A DNA stretch of 64,000 bases from Blautia sp. OF03-15BH (lineage in GTDB: Bacteria > Bacillota > Clostridia > Lachnospirales > Lachnospiraceae). The stretch spans positions 1-64,000 of the forward strand of contig NZ_QSCM01000016.1 of assembly GCF_003463065.1 (NCBI RefSeq). Direction: 5' to 3'. Both the position numbers and the translations under genes were made by a program. The notes under the pieces were generated by a model. It was not told where the DNA came from and did no database searches. It worked only from the letters and a program-made list of their open reading frames with translations. Within the stretch, counting starts at the first letter, position 1, and each line of letters starts with the position of its first letter. Below are positions 1-9,018 of the stretch, one piece after another.

Positions 1-72
1 GGGTAGGAAAGATTCGGATGGAAGAAATAAATTTCTGTGTGTGGTTTTGAAGGTACATAAAACCTTCACTGA

Positions 73-94
73 TCTGGAAAACAAGTTTTCCAGA
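73..94. repeat. Perfect inverted repeat upstream of tRNA-Pro
   Basis: Arms TCTGGAAAAC and GTTTTCCAGA with a 2-nt loop, preceded by a smaller hairpin (GAAGGT/ACCTTC, about 48-66). No T-run follows, so it is not a clear terminator. It may belong to the 3' end of a gene left of the window or to the tRNA promoter region. Confidence 0.5.
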
Positions 95-112
95 TTGTGT
101 GCTATAAAGAAT

Positions 113-186
113 CGATGCGTGGCTCAGCTTGGTAGAGCGCTGCGTTCGGGACGCAGAGGTCGCAAGTTCAAATCTTGTCGCATCGA
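113..186 (+). tRNA. tRNA-Pro (CGG)
   Basis: The 74-nt cloverleaf has a 7-bp acceptor stem (CGATGCG/CGCATCG), a D-arm GCTC-AGCTTGGTA-GAGC, an anticodon stem CTGCG/CGCAG around loop TTCGGGA (anticodon CGG, reading CCG), and a T-arm with the GTTCAAATC consensus. The discriminator is A and CCA is not encoded. An identical copy lies at 33453-33526 with a broken relative just after it. Confidence 0.95.
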
Positions 187-192
187 CTAATA

Positions 193-229
193 AAAAGAGG
201 AATCATTCGTGAGAGTGGTTCTTTTTTTA
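193..229 (+). terminator. Terminator after tRNA-Pro
   Basis: An imperfect hairpin (AGAGGAATCA against GTGGTTCTTT) is followed by a run of seven T, seven bases after the tRNA end. Confidence 0.6.
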
Positions 230-244
230 TGTGTTTTGTTGGCT

Positions 245-276
245 AAAAAATCCCCGTACTTCAAAATACGGGGATT
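245..276 (-). terminator. Terminator of the MFS operon
   Basis: Arms AATCCCCGTA and TACGGGGATT with an 8-nt loop; read on the minus strand they are followed by a T-run. It lies 8 bases past the MFS stop codon, so it ends the four-gene minus-strand operon. Confidence 0.85.
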
Positions 277-283
277 AATCAGG

Positions 284-1537
284 TCATTTACTGACTACAC
301 TTTTTTGCATAGAATGTTCGCGCCAGAAAAGACAGCATGCAATAACTGCTGCAATGATAAAGATCACAATACCGAAATAGCGATAGGAAAACTGGATTCC
401 GATATGGTCAATGATCTTTCCTCCTAAAATATTTCCGAGAATGCTGGCGATTCCTGTCTGGACAATGTAAAGAACACTTTGTCCCTGGGAGGCTTTTCCT
501 TCTTTTGCGTGAGAGGCAATATAAGTTGCACAACAAAAATGTACGATCATATAAGTGATGCCCTGCATAGCCTGAGCAAGGATCAGAAACAGCAGGGAAC
601 CTCCGGAAGCCGTGATAAGACGAGCACCCATGAGAAAAGTAGCAGCTGCAATCAAATGCAGAGTGCCAAACTTTTTTGAAAGCTTTTGGATCAACAGCAG
701 AACTGGAATTTCACTGCATGCCTGAACGCAGCTCAACAGGCCTACCTGAGCCTGACCGTAGCCAAGTTCTACTGTATAGACGCCTAAAAAGGATCCTAAA
801 AAACTGGCACCAAGCTGATAGATAAAAGCAAAAGCCAAAACAAAATAGATGGTTTTGTCAACGAATATTTCAGAAAGCTTGAACTGTTGCCAGAAAGGAA
901 GTGCTTTTTTAATAGCTATCGGTTGATGATTTTCACTCTCGGGAAGTCTTAACAGGAGCAGTAGAAGAATCAGATATCCAATACTTGCCAGAAAAAACTG
1001 AGCAGAAGGATTTTTACGCAGATAAACACCAACCAGAAGGACAATCACCGCATAACCTACAGTACCACCCATTCGAATGGTTGCAAAATTATACTGGAAA
1101 TAATTAGCATTTCGAATAACAATAGCATCAATCATAGGATTGACGGAAGTGGAAAACAGGGCAAGCAGGATGCTTGCAATAAGAAAAGTGGTAAAAGAAT
1201 GACCAAGATAAAAGGTGTATAAAGAAACTATAATACCTAAAATGATAGCACAAACGTATTTTTTTGCTTTACCACTTTCATCACTGCGTTTTGCCCAGAA
1301 AGGTTGAATGATGACAGAAGCCAGAGGGGCTACTGTCATCAAAATACCGATCTGAGAAGAAGTAATTCCGTTTTGCCTGTAATATGCACTTAAAAATGGG
1401 GAATAAAGTGCAACAGAAATATAAAGGAAAGAATTAATCAGTAAAAGTAAAACTGGAGAACATTTTCCAGGTGAGATAACAGTATCCGCAGAATGTATGT
1501 CACCTGAAGAAAGAGTACTATTTTTCAACTGTGCCAT
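284..1537 (-). CDS. MFS family sugar/nucleoside-type permease
   Basis: This 417-aa integral membrane protein has about 12 hydrophobic segments and the MFS_1-like organisation. An early segment near residue 30 (NSFLYISVALYSPFLSAYY) is followed by the loop 2-3 region QPFWAKRSDESGKAKK. The start codon has CAGGAGA upstream and overlaps the 3' end of the PfkB kinase gene by 20 bp, so it is translationally coupled as the last gene of a minus-strand operon. The substrate is not visible; neighbours (kinase, aldolase, AKR) suggest a sugar or sugar derivative, so import or efflux of a pathway compound is possible. A terminator follows directly. Confidence 0.75.
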   Translation of the reverse strand: MAQLKNSTLSSGDIHSADTVISPGKCSPVLLLLINSFLYISVALYSPFLSAYYRQNGITSSQIGILMTVAPLASVIIQPFWAKRSDESGKAKKYVCAIILGIIVSLYTFYLGHSFTTFLIASILLALFSTSVNPMIDAIVIRNANYFQYNFATIRMGGTVGYAVIVLLVGVYLRKNPSAQFFLASIGYLILLLLLLRLPESENHQPIAIKKALPFWQQFKLSEIFVDKTIYFVLAFAFIYQLGASFLGSFLGVYTVELGYGQAQVGLLSCVQACSEIPVLLLIQKLSKKFGTLHLIAAATFLMGARLITASGGSLLFLILAQAMQGITYMIVHFCCATYIASHAKEGKASQGQSVLYIVQTGIASILGNILGGKIIDHIGIQFSYRYFGIVIFIIAAVIACCLFWREHSMQKSVVSK

Positions 1538-2522
1538 GAGTGATCTCCTGGAAAAAATTGTTTAATCCCCAGGAATATCGATTCTCACGTGCTTTCAATT
1601 CCGAGTCATGGATAACTCCGGTGCGGATAAAGTCGAGAGTGATATCTGGAGTAGGGATGCCGGCACGGCCTCCAATGCAGGTGCATTTGATCGCACTTAC
1701 GGCACTGGCGAAAGTAGCAGTATCCTTTAAAGAGAGCTTGTGTACCAGTCCATAAAAAAAGGCTCCATGGAAAGTATCACCAGCACCGACAGTATCAAGA
1801 ACATTTACTTTGAAAGCTGGAATCTCAAAGTAACCCTCTTCTGATAAAGCACGGCAGCCATCTTCTCCGAAGGTGAAGACAACTGTTTTTGGGCCAAGTT
1901 CCTGAATTTCTTCCATATGTCGGCGGTAATCAGTGTCTTGAAAACTTTCATTGTAGACAAATTCTGAAGCAATAAAATAGTCAATGTAGGGAAGAATTTT
2001 CTGATATTCCCTGAGAGGCTGATTATCTGCATCAATAAGCACTTTAATCCCGTGTTCATGTGCATATTTGGCAGCCGTTACATGGAGATCATCCATTCTT
2101 GAGACGAAAAAGTAATCTGCCTGACAGAGAAAAGAGAAATCAATTTCTTCTTGAGAAAGATGCTGATAAGAACCTCTTCTGTAGATGATGTTTCTTCCAT
2201 GGGTTTTATCATCAGAAAGAACCACACCAATATCTGTAGTTGCATCCTTTCTGATAAGGGTGTGTGAGAGATCAATTCCATGATCTTCAAAATCTTTATA
2301 ACAGTACTGGCCAAATAAATCGTCTCCCATCGCTCCGATCAAAGCGCAGGACAGCCCACAGCGGGCAGCTGCAGCAAGCCCGGTGGGAATTTTCCCACCG
2401 CACTGCCAGCTGCCGTTAAGAACTGCTCTGGACTCGTTGGATGCAGGAAGGCTGTCAATATGGGCAAGATAATCTACACAGGGATGACCAATACCGATCA
2501 CGTCAAATTTCTTGGTATCCAT
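1518..2522 (-). CDS. PfkB-family carbohydrate kinase
   Basis: This 334-aa ribokinase/PfkB-family kinase phosphorylates a sugar or sugar-like alcohol with ATP in the cytoplasm. The N-terminal half shows the substrate lid region (GSWQCGGKIPTGLAAAARCG, about 36-55). The C-terminal signature DTVGAGDTFHGAFF carries the catalytic Asp and anion hole. Start ATG has AAAGGAAA upstream. It is third in the operon AKR - aldolase - kinase - MFS. With a class II aldolase upstream, a ketose or ketose-phosphate kinase feeding bisphosphate cleavage is a reasonable inference. Fructokinase acting on fructose released by the divergent GH13_18 phosphorylase is the other option. Confidence 0.8.
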   Translation of the reverse strand: MDTKKFDVIGIGHPCVDYLAHIDSLPASNESRAVLNGSWQCGGKIPTGLAAAARCGLSCALIGAMGDDLFGQYCYKDFEDHGIDLSHTLIRKDATTDIGVVLSDDKTHGRNIIYRRGSYQHLSQEEIDFSFLCQADYFFVSRMDDLHVTAAKYAHEHGIKVLIDADNQPLREYQKILPYIDYFIASEFVYNESFQDTDYRRHMEEIQELGPKTVVFTFGEDGCRALSEEGYFEIPAFKVNVLDTVGAGDTFHGAFFYGLVHKLSLKDTATFASAVSAIKCTCIGGRAGIPTPDITLDFIRTGVIHDSELKARENRYSWGLNNFFQEITHGTVEK

Positions 2523-2551
2523 AATATTTTCCTTTCTGAATTGCAGAAATT

Positions 2552-3409
2552 TTATGCAAGAGAATAATGATCCGGATTCAGAATCTGGATTTTTTCTTTT
2601 ACAAAATCAATACAAGGACGTTCAATGGCACGCAGAGCTCTGTAGTAAGCGCCGGGATGGCTCTTATCTTCAAAGAATGCTTCCATACTTGTATAAAATG
2701 CTCGCTGATATTCGGTTGCAATGTTGAATTTGGACATACCGCAGCGTACGGCACGGATCAGCTGATCGGTAGGAATATCAGAACCGCCATGCATAACAAG
2801 AGGAATATCCAGAACTTCACGGAGTTTTGCAATACGGTCAAAATCCAGCTCCGGTGTGCGGATATAGTTGCCATGTGCATTACCGACAGCAATGGCAAGA
2901 GAGTCTACAGAAGTTCTCTTCACAAACTCAACAGCCTGATCCGGATCTGTAAAGAAATCAGTGTTTGTCATATCTTCCAGCTGCATTCCGACGCCTACGT
3001 GACCCAGTTCGGCTTCCACGTCAACACCCATTGCATGAGCACAACGGCAGACATCCTGAGTGAGAGCTACATTTTCCTCATAGGGAAGTGCAGACCCATC
3101 GACCATTACAGACGGGAATCCGGCACCTAAACCTTCGACTGCAATATCAAAATCTTTGGAGTGATCCAAATGAACAGCGATAGGAACAGAAGCGCGCTGA
3201 GCCATTGCTACAGCCATATCGCGGATATCACGAAGAGGAGCATGCTCTTTAAAACCAGGATAATACTGGATGATCAAAGGCATATGAGCTTCTTCGGCAG
3301 CCATTACTGCAAATTTAATGCTGTTATAATCGAAAACATTAATGGCGGGAACACCATAACCATTTTCTTCTGCGTGTTTTAAAAGATCCTTTACTTTTAT
3401 AAGTGCCAT
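2552..3409 (-). CDS. Class II fructose/tagatose-bisphosphate-type aldolase
   Basis: This 285-aa zinc-dependent class II aldolase (FbaA/GatY/KbaY/IolJ family) reversibly cleaves a ketose (bis)phosphate to dihydroxyacetone phosphate and an aldehyde. Visible motifs are the zinc-ligand stretch VHLDHSKDF (about 79-87), an acidic VEAELGHVG segment (the usual second ligand region), and the phosphate loop HGGSDIP near 205, where FbaA has HGGSG. Its length is typical. It lies 29 bp downstream of the AKR gene and 29 bp before the kinase gene, so they are co-transcribed. The exact sugar specificity cannot be read from the sequence. Confidence 0.88.
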   Translation of the reverse strand: MALIKVKDLLKHAEENGYGVPAINVFDYNSIKFAVMAAEEAHMPLIIQYYPGFKEHAPLRDIRDMAVAMAQRASVPIAVHLDHSKDFDIAVEGLGAGFPSVMVDGSALPYEENVALTQDVCRCAHAMGVDVEAELGHVGVGMQLEDMTNTDFFTDPDQAVEFVKRTSVDSLAIAVGNAHGNYIRTPELDFDRIAKLREVLDIPLVMHGGSDIPTDQLIRAVRCGMSKFNIATEYQRAFYTSMEAFFEDKSHPGAYYRALRAIERPCIDFVKEKIQILNPDHYSLA

Positions 3410-3437
3410 GATAGAAACCTCCTAATAATTGTTTGGG

Positions 3438-4391
3438 TTATGCACGGAAAAACGTCTGAAAATGTGGCAGTTCATAGGCAAATGCCTGGCTGATCTTATC
3501 GATCGCTTTGAAATCCTCATCAGAAATAACAAAATTGCAGGCTTTTACATTGTCCAGAACCTGGGACGGATTTTTTGCACCTACGATGGGAGCTGTGATC
3601 CCTTTCTGCTGGATAACCCAGCGAATCGCAAGCTGTGCCAGGGTTACATCGTATTTTTCTGCAAAGGGGCGAAGTTTTTCCACAACATCCAGAGCACCTT
3701 CATAATGAGGAGACTGAAAAAGAGGAACGCGGCTTCTACCATCTTCTGATGGAAATACAGTGTCTTTTGTGAATTTACCTGTAAGAATTCCCTGAGCAAG
3801 TGTAGAGTAGGAAATGATACCGATATTGTTATCAATACAGTAATTCATTTCTTCATGGTCAAGGAAACGCCATACAAGACTGTAGCATGGCTGTATAACA
3901 TCAATTTCACCATATTTTCTTGCTTCGATCAGCTGGTCTTTGCTGAAATTGGAAACTCCGATCGCACGGATTTTTCCTTTCTCTTTTAATTTCATCATTC
4001 CTTCCATGGTATCTTCAATAGGAATTCCGGAATCGGAAGGATAATGAATGAAATAAACATCAATGTAATCGGTTGCAAGCTGCTTCAAACTGGCATCACA
4101 GGCAACTTCCACCTGATCTTTAGCCATCCAGGTTTTCCATAATTTGGAAATAACAGTAAGATCAGAACGATCATATCCGGTGATTGCTCTGCCAACCAGA
4201 TTTTCAGAATGTCCATTTCCATAAATGTAAGCAGTGTCAAGAGTTGTGATGCCAGAATCAATGGCCTGACGGATGGCAGCAATAGAAAGTTCATCCTTTG
4301 CTCCGGTAAAATAAGTACCTCCGATAGCCCAGCATCCGAAGACCTGTTCAGAAACAGATACATTGCTGTTTCCAAGAATATGCTTTTTCAT
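3438..4391 (-). CDS. Aldo/keto reductase
   Basis: This 317-aa (beta/alpha)8 NADPH-dependent oxidoreductase has the full catalytic tetrad context: Asp and Tyr in TLDTAYIYGNGHSEN (about 50-64), Lys in VISKLW, and His in YFIHYP. The C-terminal cofactor loop IVGAKNPSQV is also present. It is the first gene of the minus-strand sugar operon and starts just downstream of a LacI-type operator. It resembles the YajO/Tas/L-glyceraldehyde-reductase-like group. The probable role is reduction or oxidation of a carbonyl sugar intermediate; the substrate is unknown. Confidence 0.88.
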   Translation of the reverse strand: MKKHILGNSNVSVSEQVFGCWAIGGTYFTGAKDELSIAAIRQAIDSGITTLDTAYIYGNGHSENLVGRAITGYDRSDLTVISKLWKTWMAKDQVEVACDASLKQLATDYIDVYFIHYPSDSGIPIEDTMEGMMKLKEKGKIRAIGVSNFSKDQLIEARKYGEIDVIQPCYSLVWRFLDHEEMNYCIDNNIGIISYSTLAQGILTGKFTKDTVFPSEDGRSRVPLFQSPHYEGALDVVEKLRPFAEKYDVTLAQLAIRWVIQQKGITAPIVGAKNPSQVLDNVKACNFVISDEDFKAIDKISQAFAYELPHFQTFFRA

Positions 4392-4428
4392 AGTTGATGA
4401 TCCTCCTTATCGTGTTTATGTGCGATGT

Positions 4429-4473
4429 AATGTAAACGCTTATATCATAAACATGAAAAACAAGAAAAGTCAA
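4429..4473 (-). promoter_or_regulatory. Promoter and operator of the AKR-aldolase-kinase-MFS operon
   Basis: On the minus strand, TTGACT (4468-4473) and TATGAT (4444-4449) are 18 bp apart. Immediately downstream lies an operator-like sequence, ATGTAAACGCT on the plus strand (4430-4440). The half-site ATGTAAACG(T/C)T recurs at 4602 and, inverted, at 7921, so binding here would block this promoter. The same motif is compatible with a CcpA cre site. Confidence 0.65.
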
Positions 4474-4601
4474 TAGGAAAAATTGAGATAAATACGAAAA
4501 AAGAAACTATAAAAGCTGAAAACACCGAAGGAATAGGGAAAAACACGGCTGTTAGTCAAATTTTACAAAAAAATAAAGTGCATTTTGTACAAAAAAATAT
4601 A

Positions 4602-4639
4602 ATGTAAACGTTGACATTATAACAAAATGATGGTAGGAT
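4602..4639 (+). promoter_or_regulatory. Promoter and LacI-type operator of the ABC importer operon
   Basis: TTGACA (4611-4616) and TAGGAT (4634-4639) are separated by 17 bp. The operator-like palindrome ATGTAAACGTTGACAT (4602-4617) covers the -35 box. The flanking 4474-4601 stretch is AT-rich and holds no gene. The site shares its half-site with 4430 and 7921, which suggests coordinate repression by the LacI protein at 7963 or by CcpA. Confidence 0.7.
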
Positions 4640-4699
4640 AGGGGCATCAAGAAAAACGAGCACCGGTAATGTACCGGCGAATAAAAAGGAGGATTTCTT

Positions 4700-5986
4700 A
4701 TGAAAGCGAAACAGATCACAAGCATTGCAGCAGTGGCACTGATGGCAGCATCTATGGGAGCACCGGCCGTATCTGCTGAAGAGAGTACGACTGATTACGG
4801 TGGGATCACTCTTACTCTTATGAACTCTAAACCGGAGATTCAGAATGCACTGGAAAAAGTAACTTCCGAGTGGGGGGCGGAACATAACGTTACCTTCGAT
4901 GTTTATAAGACAGATGCACCTCAGGATACACTGGCTCAGAAATATGCTTCCGGAGATGCACCGGTTATTTCCATCTGTGATCCGGGAAATGTAACGGAGA
5001 TGGGGGAAGAAAAATTCCTGGATCTTTCAAATGAGAAATGGGTTGCTGATGGTGGAGATACATTAGGAACCAAAGTCAATGGAGTACTCTATGGTTTCCC
5101 CGTCTGTGTAGAGGCAGCTGGAATGGTCTACAATAAAACAGCTATTGAAGATATTCTTGGCAGAGAGTTTGTTGCAGATGATTATGCAACTCCGGAAAAA
5201 TTCGAAGAGCTGCTGAAGGAACTCAGAGCTGGCGGAATGGAAAATCCCATCATTCTGAACCAGGAAATCTGGTCCTTAGGCGGTCATCTCCTTGGTAATC
5301 TTTATGTATTCCAGGATGGTACAGCAGATGGAAGCTATAAGTTTGTAAAGGATACTCAAGAAGGAGTGCCGGTAAAAGATAATGCAATGTTCCAGAATCT
5401 GATCACAGATCTGGATATGTTTATTGAGTACAATATCAATAAAAAAGATCCTCTGGCAGCGGACTATGATATGAATGCTGCTTATCTGGCAGAGGGAGAT
5501 GCAGCTTTCTGGGTAAACGGAAGCTGGGTATGGCCGGATATGCAGGAATATGTAGATGATTCTACTGACTTTGGCATTATGCCGATCCCGAAAACGGATG
5601 AAAGTATGCAGAACAAAATTTACGCATTTGCATCCAAAGATATTGCAATCGACAAAGAAATGGCAACAGAAGAGCAGCAGAAGGCAGCTCTGGAGTTCCT
5701 CGATTGGTTAGTATATTCAGAGGAAGGCCAGGATGCGATGGTAAATCAGTTTGGATTCGTGGTAGCATTCACCAATAATCCCAATGCTCCGGTAAATCCG
5801 ATCAATGAGAATCTGAAAACTTATATTGATTCTGGAAATACGGTAAATAATGCTCCGTATTCCGGTCCGACAGACGGAAATGCTGTTATGGGACCGCATA
5901 TGCAGGCCTATGTAGTAGGACAGGAAAATGTAGATGATCTTGCGAAGGATATCGAAGACTACTGGAGTACACGTAATCCGAAATAA
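4700..5986 (+). CDS. Sugar ABC transporter substrate-binding protein
   Basis: This 428-aa extracellular family-1 solute-binding protein (MalE/UgpB type) starts behind AAAGGAGG. The N-terminus MKAKQITSIAAVALMAASMG is a signal sequence ending in AVSAEE. It contains no lipobox cysteine, unlike most Gram-positive binding proteins, and looks like a signal peptidase I substrate. The mature part shows the class pattern: YGFPVCVEAAGMVYNK near 133 and AFWVNGSWVWPDM near 270. It is followed at 6098 by two permeases. Ligand specificity is inferred only from the GH13_18 enzyme downstream (sucrose or an alpha-glucoside). The ATPase subunit is absent here and is presumably a shared MsmX-type protein. Confidence 0.88.
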   Translation: MKAKQITSIAAVALMAASMGAPAVSAEESTTDYGGITLTLMNSKPEIQNALEKVTSEWGAEHNVTFDVYKTDAPQDTLAQKYASGDAPVISICDPGNVTEMGEEKFLDLSNEKWVADGGDTLGTKVNGVLYGFPVCVEAAGMVYNKTAIEDILGREFVADDYATPEKFEELLKELRAGGMENPIILNQEIWSLGGHLLGNLYVFQDGTADGSYKFVKDTQEGVPVKDNAMFQNLITDLDMFIEYNINKKDPLAADYDMNAAYLAEGDAAFWVNGSWVWPDMQEYVDDSTDFGIMPIPKTDESMQNKIYAFASKDIAIDKEMATEEQQKAALEFLDWLVYSEEGQDAMVNQFGFVVAFTNNPNAPVNPINENLKTYIDSGNTVNNAPYSGPTDGNAVMGPHMQAYVVGQENVDDLAKDIEDYWSTRNPK

Positions 5987-6097
5987 GTAGACAAAAAACT
6001 GCGGCGATAGAGGAATAAACTGTCGCCGCAGCTAAAAAAAGAGATTGACTGCTGAATGATAAATGTTCAGAAAGGCAGGAAAAAGAGGTGACAGACC

Positions 6098-6976
6098 ATG
6101 AATAGGAAAGAAAGTCCATTAAGAAAAACCAAATTGTTCCTGATGTTTGCAGGACCTTCACTTGTGGCTTTTTTGTGCGTTGTTATTTTGCCCTTTCTCT
6201 ATGGTATTTATCTTACGATGACAGACTGGGATGGATTTTCTGCACAGAAAAATTTTGTGGGAATCCAAAATTATATCAAAGCTTTTCAGGATACAGAATT
6301 TTGGGGTTCTATTTTTTTGACATTCAAATATGTAATTTGTGTAGTCATTTTAGTTAATCTTACTGCGTTTTTACTGGCATGGCTTTTGACAAGCGGTGTA
6401 AAAGGGGAAAATTTTCTCCGAGCAGGATTTTTCACGCCGAATCTGATAGGAGGAATTGTTCTTGGCTTTATCTGGCAGTTTGTTTTTAACCGCGTATTTC
6501 CAGAAGTACTTATGGCGATCCCCGGATTTGAACAGTCCTGGTTAAGCAGTCCGAGTAAAGCCTTCTGGGCGATCGTAATCGTTGCAACCTGGCAGCAGTC
6601 CGGCTATATGCTTTTGATCTATATTGCCGGTTTTGTCGGAGTTCCCCAGGATTATATTGAAGCAGCGGAAATCGACGGAGCAACTGCAGGACAGATCACA
6701 AGGCATATCCGCCTGCCGTTGATGGCACAGTCCTTTGTAATCTGTTTCTTTCTGACTCTGACATCTGCGTTCAAAGTATATGACCTGAACCTGTCCCTGA
6801 CAGATGGAGGTCCTTATGGAACTACAAAGATGGCAGCTATGACGATTTTTGAGAAAGCATTTACTTCACATAATTATGGTCTGGGTCAGGCAGAAGCAAT
6901 CATTTTCTTCCTGATCATATTGGTAGTAGCTATTATTCAGGTGGTTTCAGGAAAACGTAAGGAGGTGGAAGCATGA
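6098..6976 (+). CDS. ABC sugar permease, MalF/UgpA type
   Basis: This 292-aa inner-membrane subunit has about six transmembrane segments. Its EAA loop, EAAEIDGATAGQITRHIRLP near 185-204, docks the ATPase. The start has AAGAGGTGA upstream. The stop overlaps the start of the second permease by 4 bp (ATGA), so the two are translationally coupled. It forms the importer channel together with the 6973 gene and the binding protein at 4700. A hairpin-like stretch around 5999-6030 (CTGCGGCGA/TCGCCGCAG) between binding protein and permease may lower downstream expression, as is common in such operons. Confidence 0.9.
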   Translation: MNRKESPLRKTKLFLMFAGPSLVAFLCVVILPFLYGIYLTMTDWDGFSAQKNFVGIQNYIKAFQDTEFWGSIFLTFKYVICVVILVNLTAFLLAWLLTSGVKGENFLRAGFFTPNLIGGIVLGFIWQFVFNRVFPEVLMAIPGFEQSWLSSPSKAFWAIVIVATWQQSGYMLLIYIAGFVGVPQDYIEAAEIDGATAGQITRHIRLPLMAQSFVICFFLTLTSAFKVYDLNLSLTDGGPYGTTKMAAMTIFEKAFTSHNYGLGQAEAIIFFLIILVVAIIQVVSGKRKEVEA

Positions 6977-7842
6977 AAACGAATACTGTAAAAAAGATTG
7001 GAGGCAATAAGAGAGTTGCCAAAGATATTGGAAAAACAGTGGCTGCTTTTGTATTGTTTCTACTCTATATGATTCCTTTTCTGCTCGTGATTATTAATTC
7101 ACTAAAAAGAAAAATTAGTATTGTAAAGACGCCATTATCTCTGGTTGATGACAAAGGTTTTCAATTTGTAAATTACAGCGAAGCCTTTCAGGAGATGCAA
7201 TTTTTGAAGGCATTCGGAAATTCTATCATGGTAGTAGCCTGTTCAGTGGCACTCTTGATCATCTTTTCCTCCATGTGTGCCTATATTCTGGTACGGAAAG
7301 AGTACCTGGCCTGTAAGGTTTTGTTCCTGCTTCTGGTTTCCTATATGGTGGTTCCCTTCCAGGTTATCATGATTCCATTACTTTCTATTTATGGAAATAA
7401 ACTCGGAGTTCTGAATTCCAGGTTAACGTTGATACTGATGAATTTTGGCTTTGGCACCTGTTTTGCAGTATTTTTATGTCATGGTTTTATAAAAACCAGC
7501 GTTCCGGTCGCATTGGAAGAGGCTGCTTTGATTGATGGGTGTGGGCCATTTCAGATCTTTTTCTTCATTGTATTTCCATTACTGAAGCCAATCTTATCTA
7601 CAATTATGGTATTACAGTTTTTGGGTCTCTGGAATGACTATCTCCTTCCGAGTCTGGTTCTTGGAAAACCGGCAACCTATACATTGCCTATTGCGATCCG
7701 AACTTTTGTAGGTACATTTTCCAGTGATTTTGGAAATATGATGGCGGCTCTTGTAATGACTGTGTTTCCTGTCATTGTGGTTTATATTTTCCTGCAGAAG
7801 TACATTGTTGGCGGAGTGGTTGCAGGTGCTGTAAAATCATGA
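6973..7842 (+). CDS. ABC sugar permease, MalG/UgpE type
   Basis: This 289-aa membrane subunit is the partner of the 6098 permease. It has about six hydrophobic segments, and its EAA motif EEAALIDGCGPFQIFFFIVF (about 192-211) contacts the ATPase. Its ATG overlaps the upstream stop by 4 bp. It ends about 80 bp before the promoter of the lacI-type gene, so the regulator may be transcribed both with the operon and on its own. Confidence 0.9.
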   Translation: MKTNTVKKIGGNKRVAKDIGKTVAAFVLFLLYMIPFLLVIINSLKRKISIVKTPLSLVDDKGFQFVNYSEAFQEMQFLKAFGNSIMVVACSVALLIIFSSMCAYILVRKEYLACKVLFLLLVSYMVVPFQVIMIPLLSIYGNKLGVLNSRLTLILMNFGFGTCFAVFLCHGFIKTSVPVALEEAALIDGCGPFQIFFFIVFPLLKPILSTIMVLQFLGLWNDYLLPSLVLGKPATYTLPIAIRTFVGTFSSDFGNMMAALVMTVFPVIVVYIFLQKYIVGGVVAGAVKS

Positions 7843-7905
7843 GAAAATAACTCGGTTTACTTTAAAATTTATTGTGAAACGTGCAGGACTTTTTGAATAA
7901 AGTAT

Positions 7906-7931
7906 GTTATGATGTGAGAAAACGTTTACAT
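7906..7931 (+). promoter_or_regulatory. Extended -10 promoter and operator of the lacI-type gene
   Basis: TGTTATGAT (7905-7913) is an extended -10; no good -35 is visible. AACGTTTACAT (7921-7931), just downstream, is the reverse complement of the operator half-site at 4602. This layout fits autorepression. Confidence 0.5.
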
Positions 7932-7962
7932 ATCGAAATCATACAGAAAGCAGGATAAAAGC

Positions 7963-8946
7963 ATGTCTACAATAAAGGATGTCGCAAAATATGCGGGAGT
8001 ATCTACAGCCACGGTTTCACGAGTATTAAACAAGAAAGGACCTCTCAGTGAAAAAACGATTCAAAAGGTAAATGAGGCGGTGGAAAAGCTGGCTTACCAT
8101 CCCAATGTTCTTGCCAGGTCTCTTGCCAGTGGAAAAAATAATACCATTGGAGTGCTTGTTCCATCTTATGATCATCCGTTTTGGAGCGAATTATTACAGA
8201 AAATGGAAGAAGAAGCAAAGAGAAAAGGGTACAATGTACTGTTTACCTGTTTCCTGGGAACTTTAGAGGAAAAACAAAAAGCTTTAGAATATTTAATATC
8301 CAGGCAGGTAAATGGTATCATTGTCTGTGCTTATCCGGATTCTGCTTTTTGGAAAGAAGCAAAGAAAAAGTTTAATTTACCGGTTGCTTTTATGGTAAAT
8401 GTTTCTGATTGTGATCCTTCTGTGATTTCCGATGATAAACAGGGAGGGCTTTTGGCAGCACGCCATCTGATTGCAAAAGGCTGTAAAAAACTTGTTCATA
8501 TCAGTGGAAATCTTTCCTATTATAAAGAAGCAGATGACAGAACCTATGCTTTTGTGGAAGAAGCAAAAAGGCGGAATGTAGACTGTTATGTATATCAGAA
8601 TACGATTGATATTACTAAGCTGGAGGAGCTGCAGAAGCTTGTAAATAAAGTTTTCTATGAGCAGCCGGATATGGATGGAATGTTTCTGAGTAATGATATT
8701 CTGGCAGCTCAATGCATTGCTTTTGCATTGTCGCAGGGGCTTCGTATACCGGATGATCTCCGTATTATCGGTTATGATGATATTTATATCAGCTCTCTGA
8801 TTTATCCGCCGCTGACGACCATTCGTCAGAATTACCGTGTTCTTGCAGAAACGGCTTTGGAAAATGTACTTGCACAGATCAACGGGGAAAAAGTGGATGA
8901 TGTAACTGTAGTACCCGTGGAATTGATCGAAAGAAAAACGACATAA
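7963..8946 (+). CDS. LacI-family transcriptional regulator
   Basis: This 327-aa repressor has the LacI helix-turn-helix at the N-terminus (STIKDVAKYAGVSTATVSRV), the hinge helix region NVLARSLASGKNNTIGVLVP near 50-69, and a periplasmic-binding-protein-like effector domain. The effector domain ends IRIIGYDDIYISSLIYPPLTTI. It lies inside the importer locus. Operator copies occur before its own gene, the importer operon and the divergent operon, so it is the likely local regulator, probably relieved by the imported sugar or a phosphorylated product. Confidence 0.9.
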   Translation: MSTIKDVAKYAGVSTATVSRVLNKKGPLSEKTIQKVNEAVEKLAYHPNVLARSLASGKNNTIGVLVPSYDHPFWSELLQKMEEEAKRKGYNVLFTCFLGTLEEKQKALEYLISRQVNGIIVCAYPDSAFWKEAKKKFNLPVAFMVNVSDCDPSVISDDKQGGLLAARHLIAKGCKKLVHISGNLSYYKEADDRTYAFVEEAKRRNVDCYVYQNTIDITKLEELQKLVNKVFYEQPDMDGMFLSNDILAAQCIAFALSQGLRIPDDLRIIGYDDIYISSLIYPPLTTIRQNYRVLAETALENVLAQINGEKVDDVTVVPVELIERKTT

Positions 8947-9018
8947 CAGTTCAGACATAAAGGGACACACACCCTGCATACTGAACGTTTATGAAAACAA
9001 AGAAGAGGTGTATGTTCT

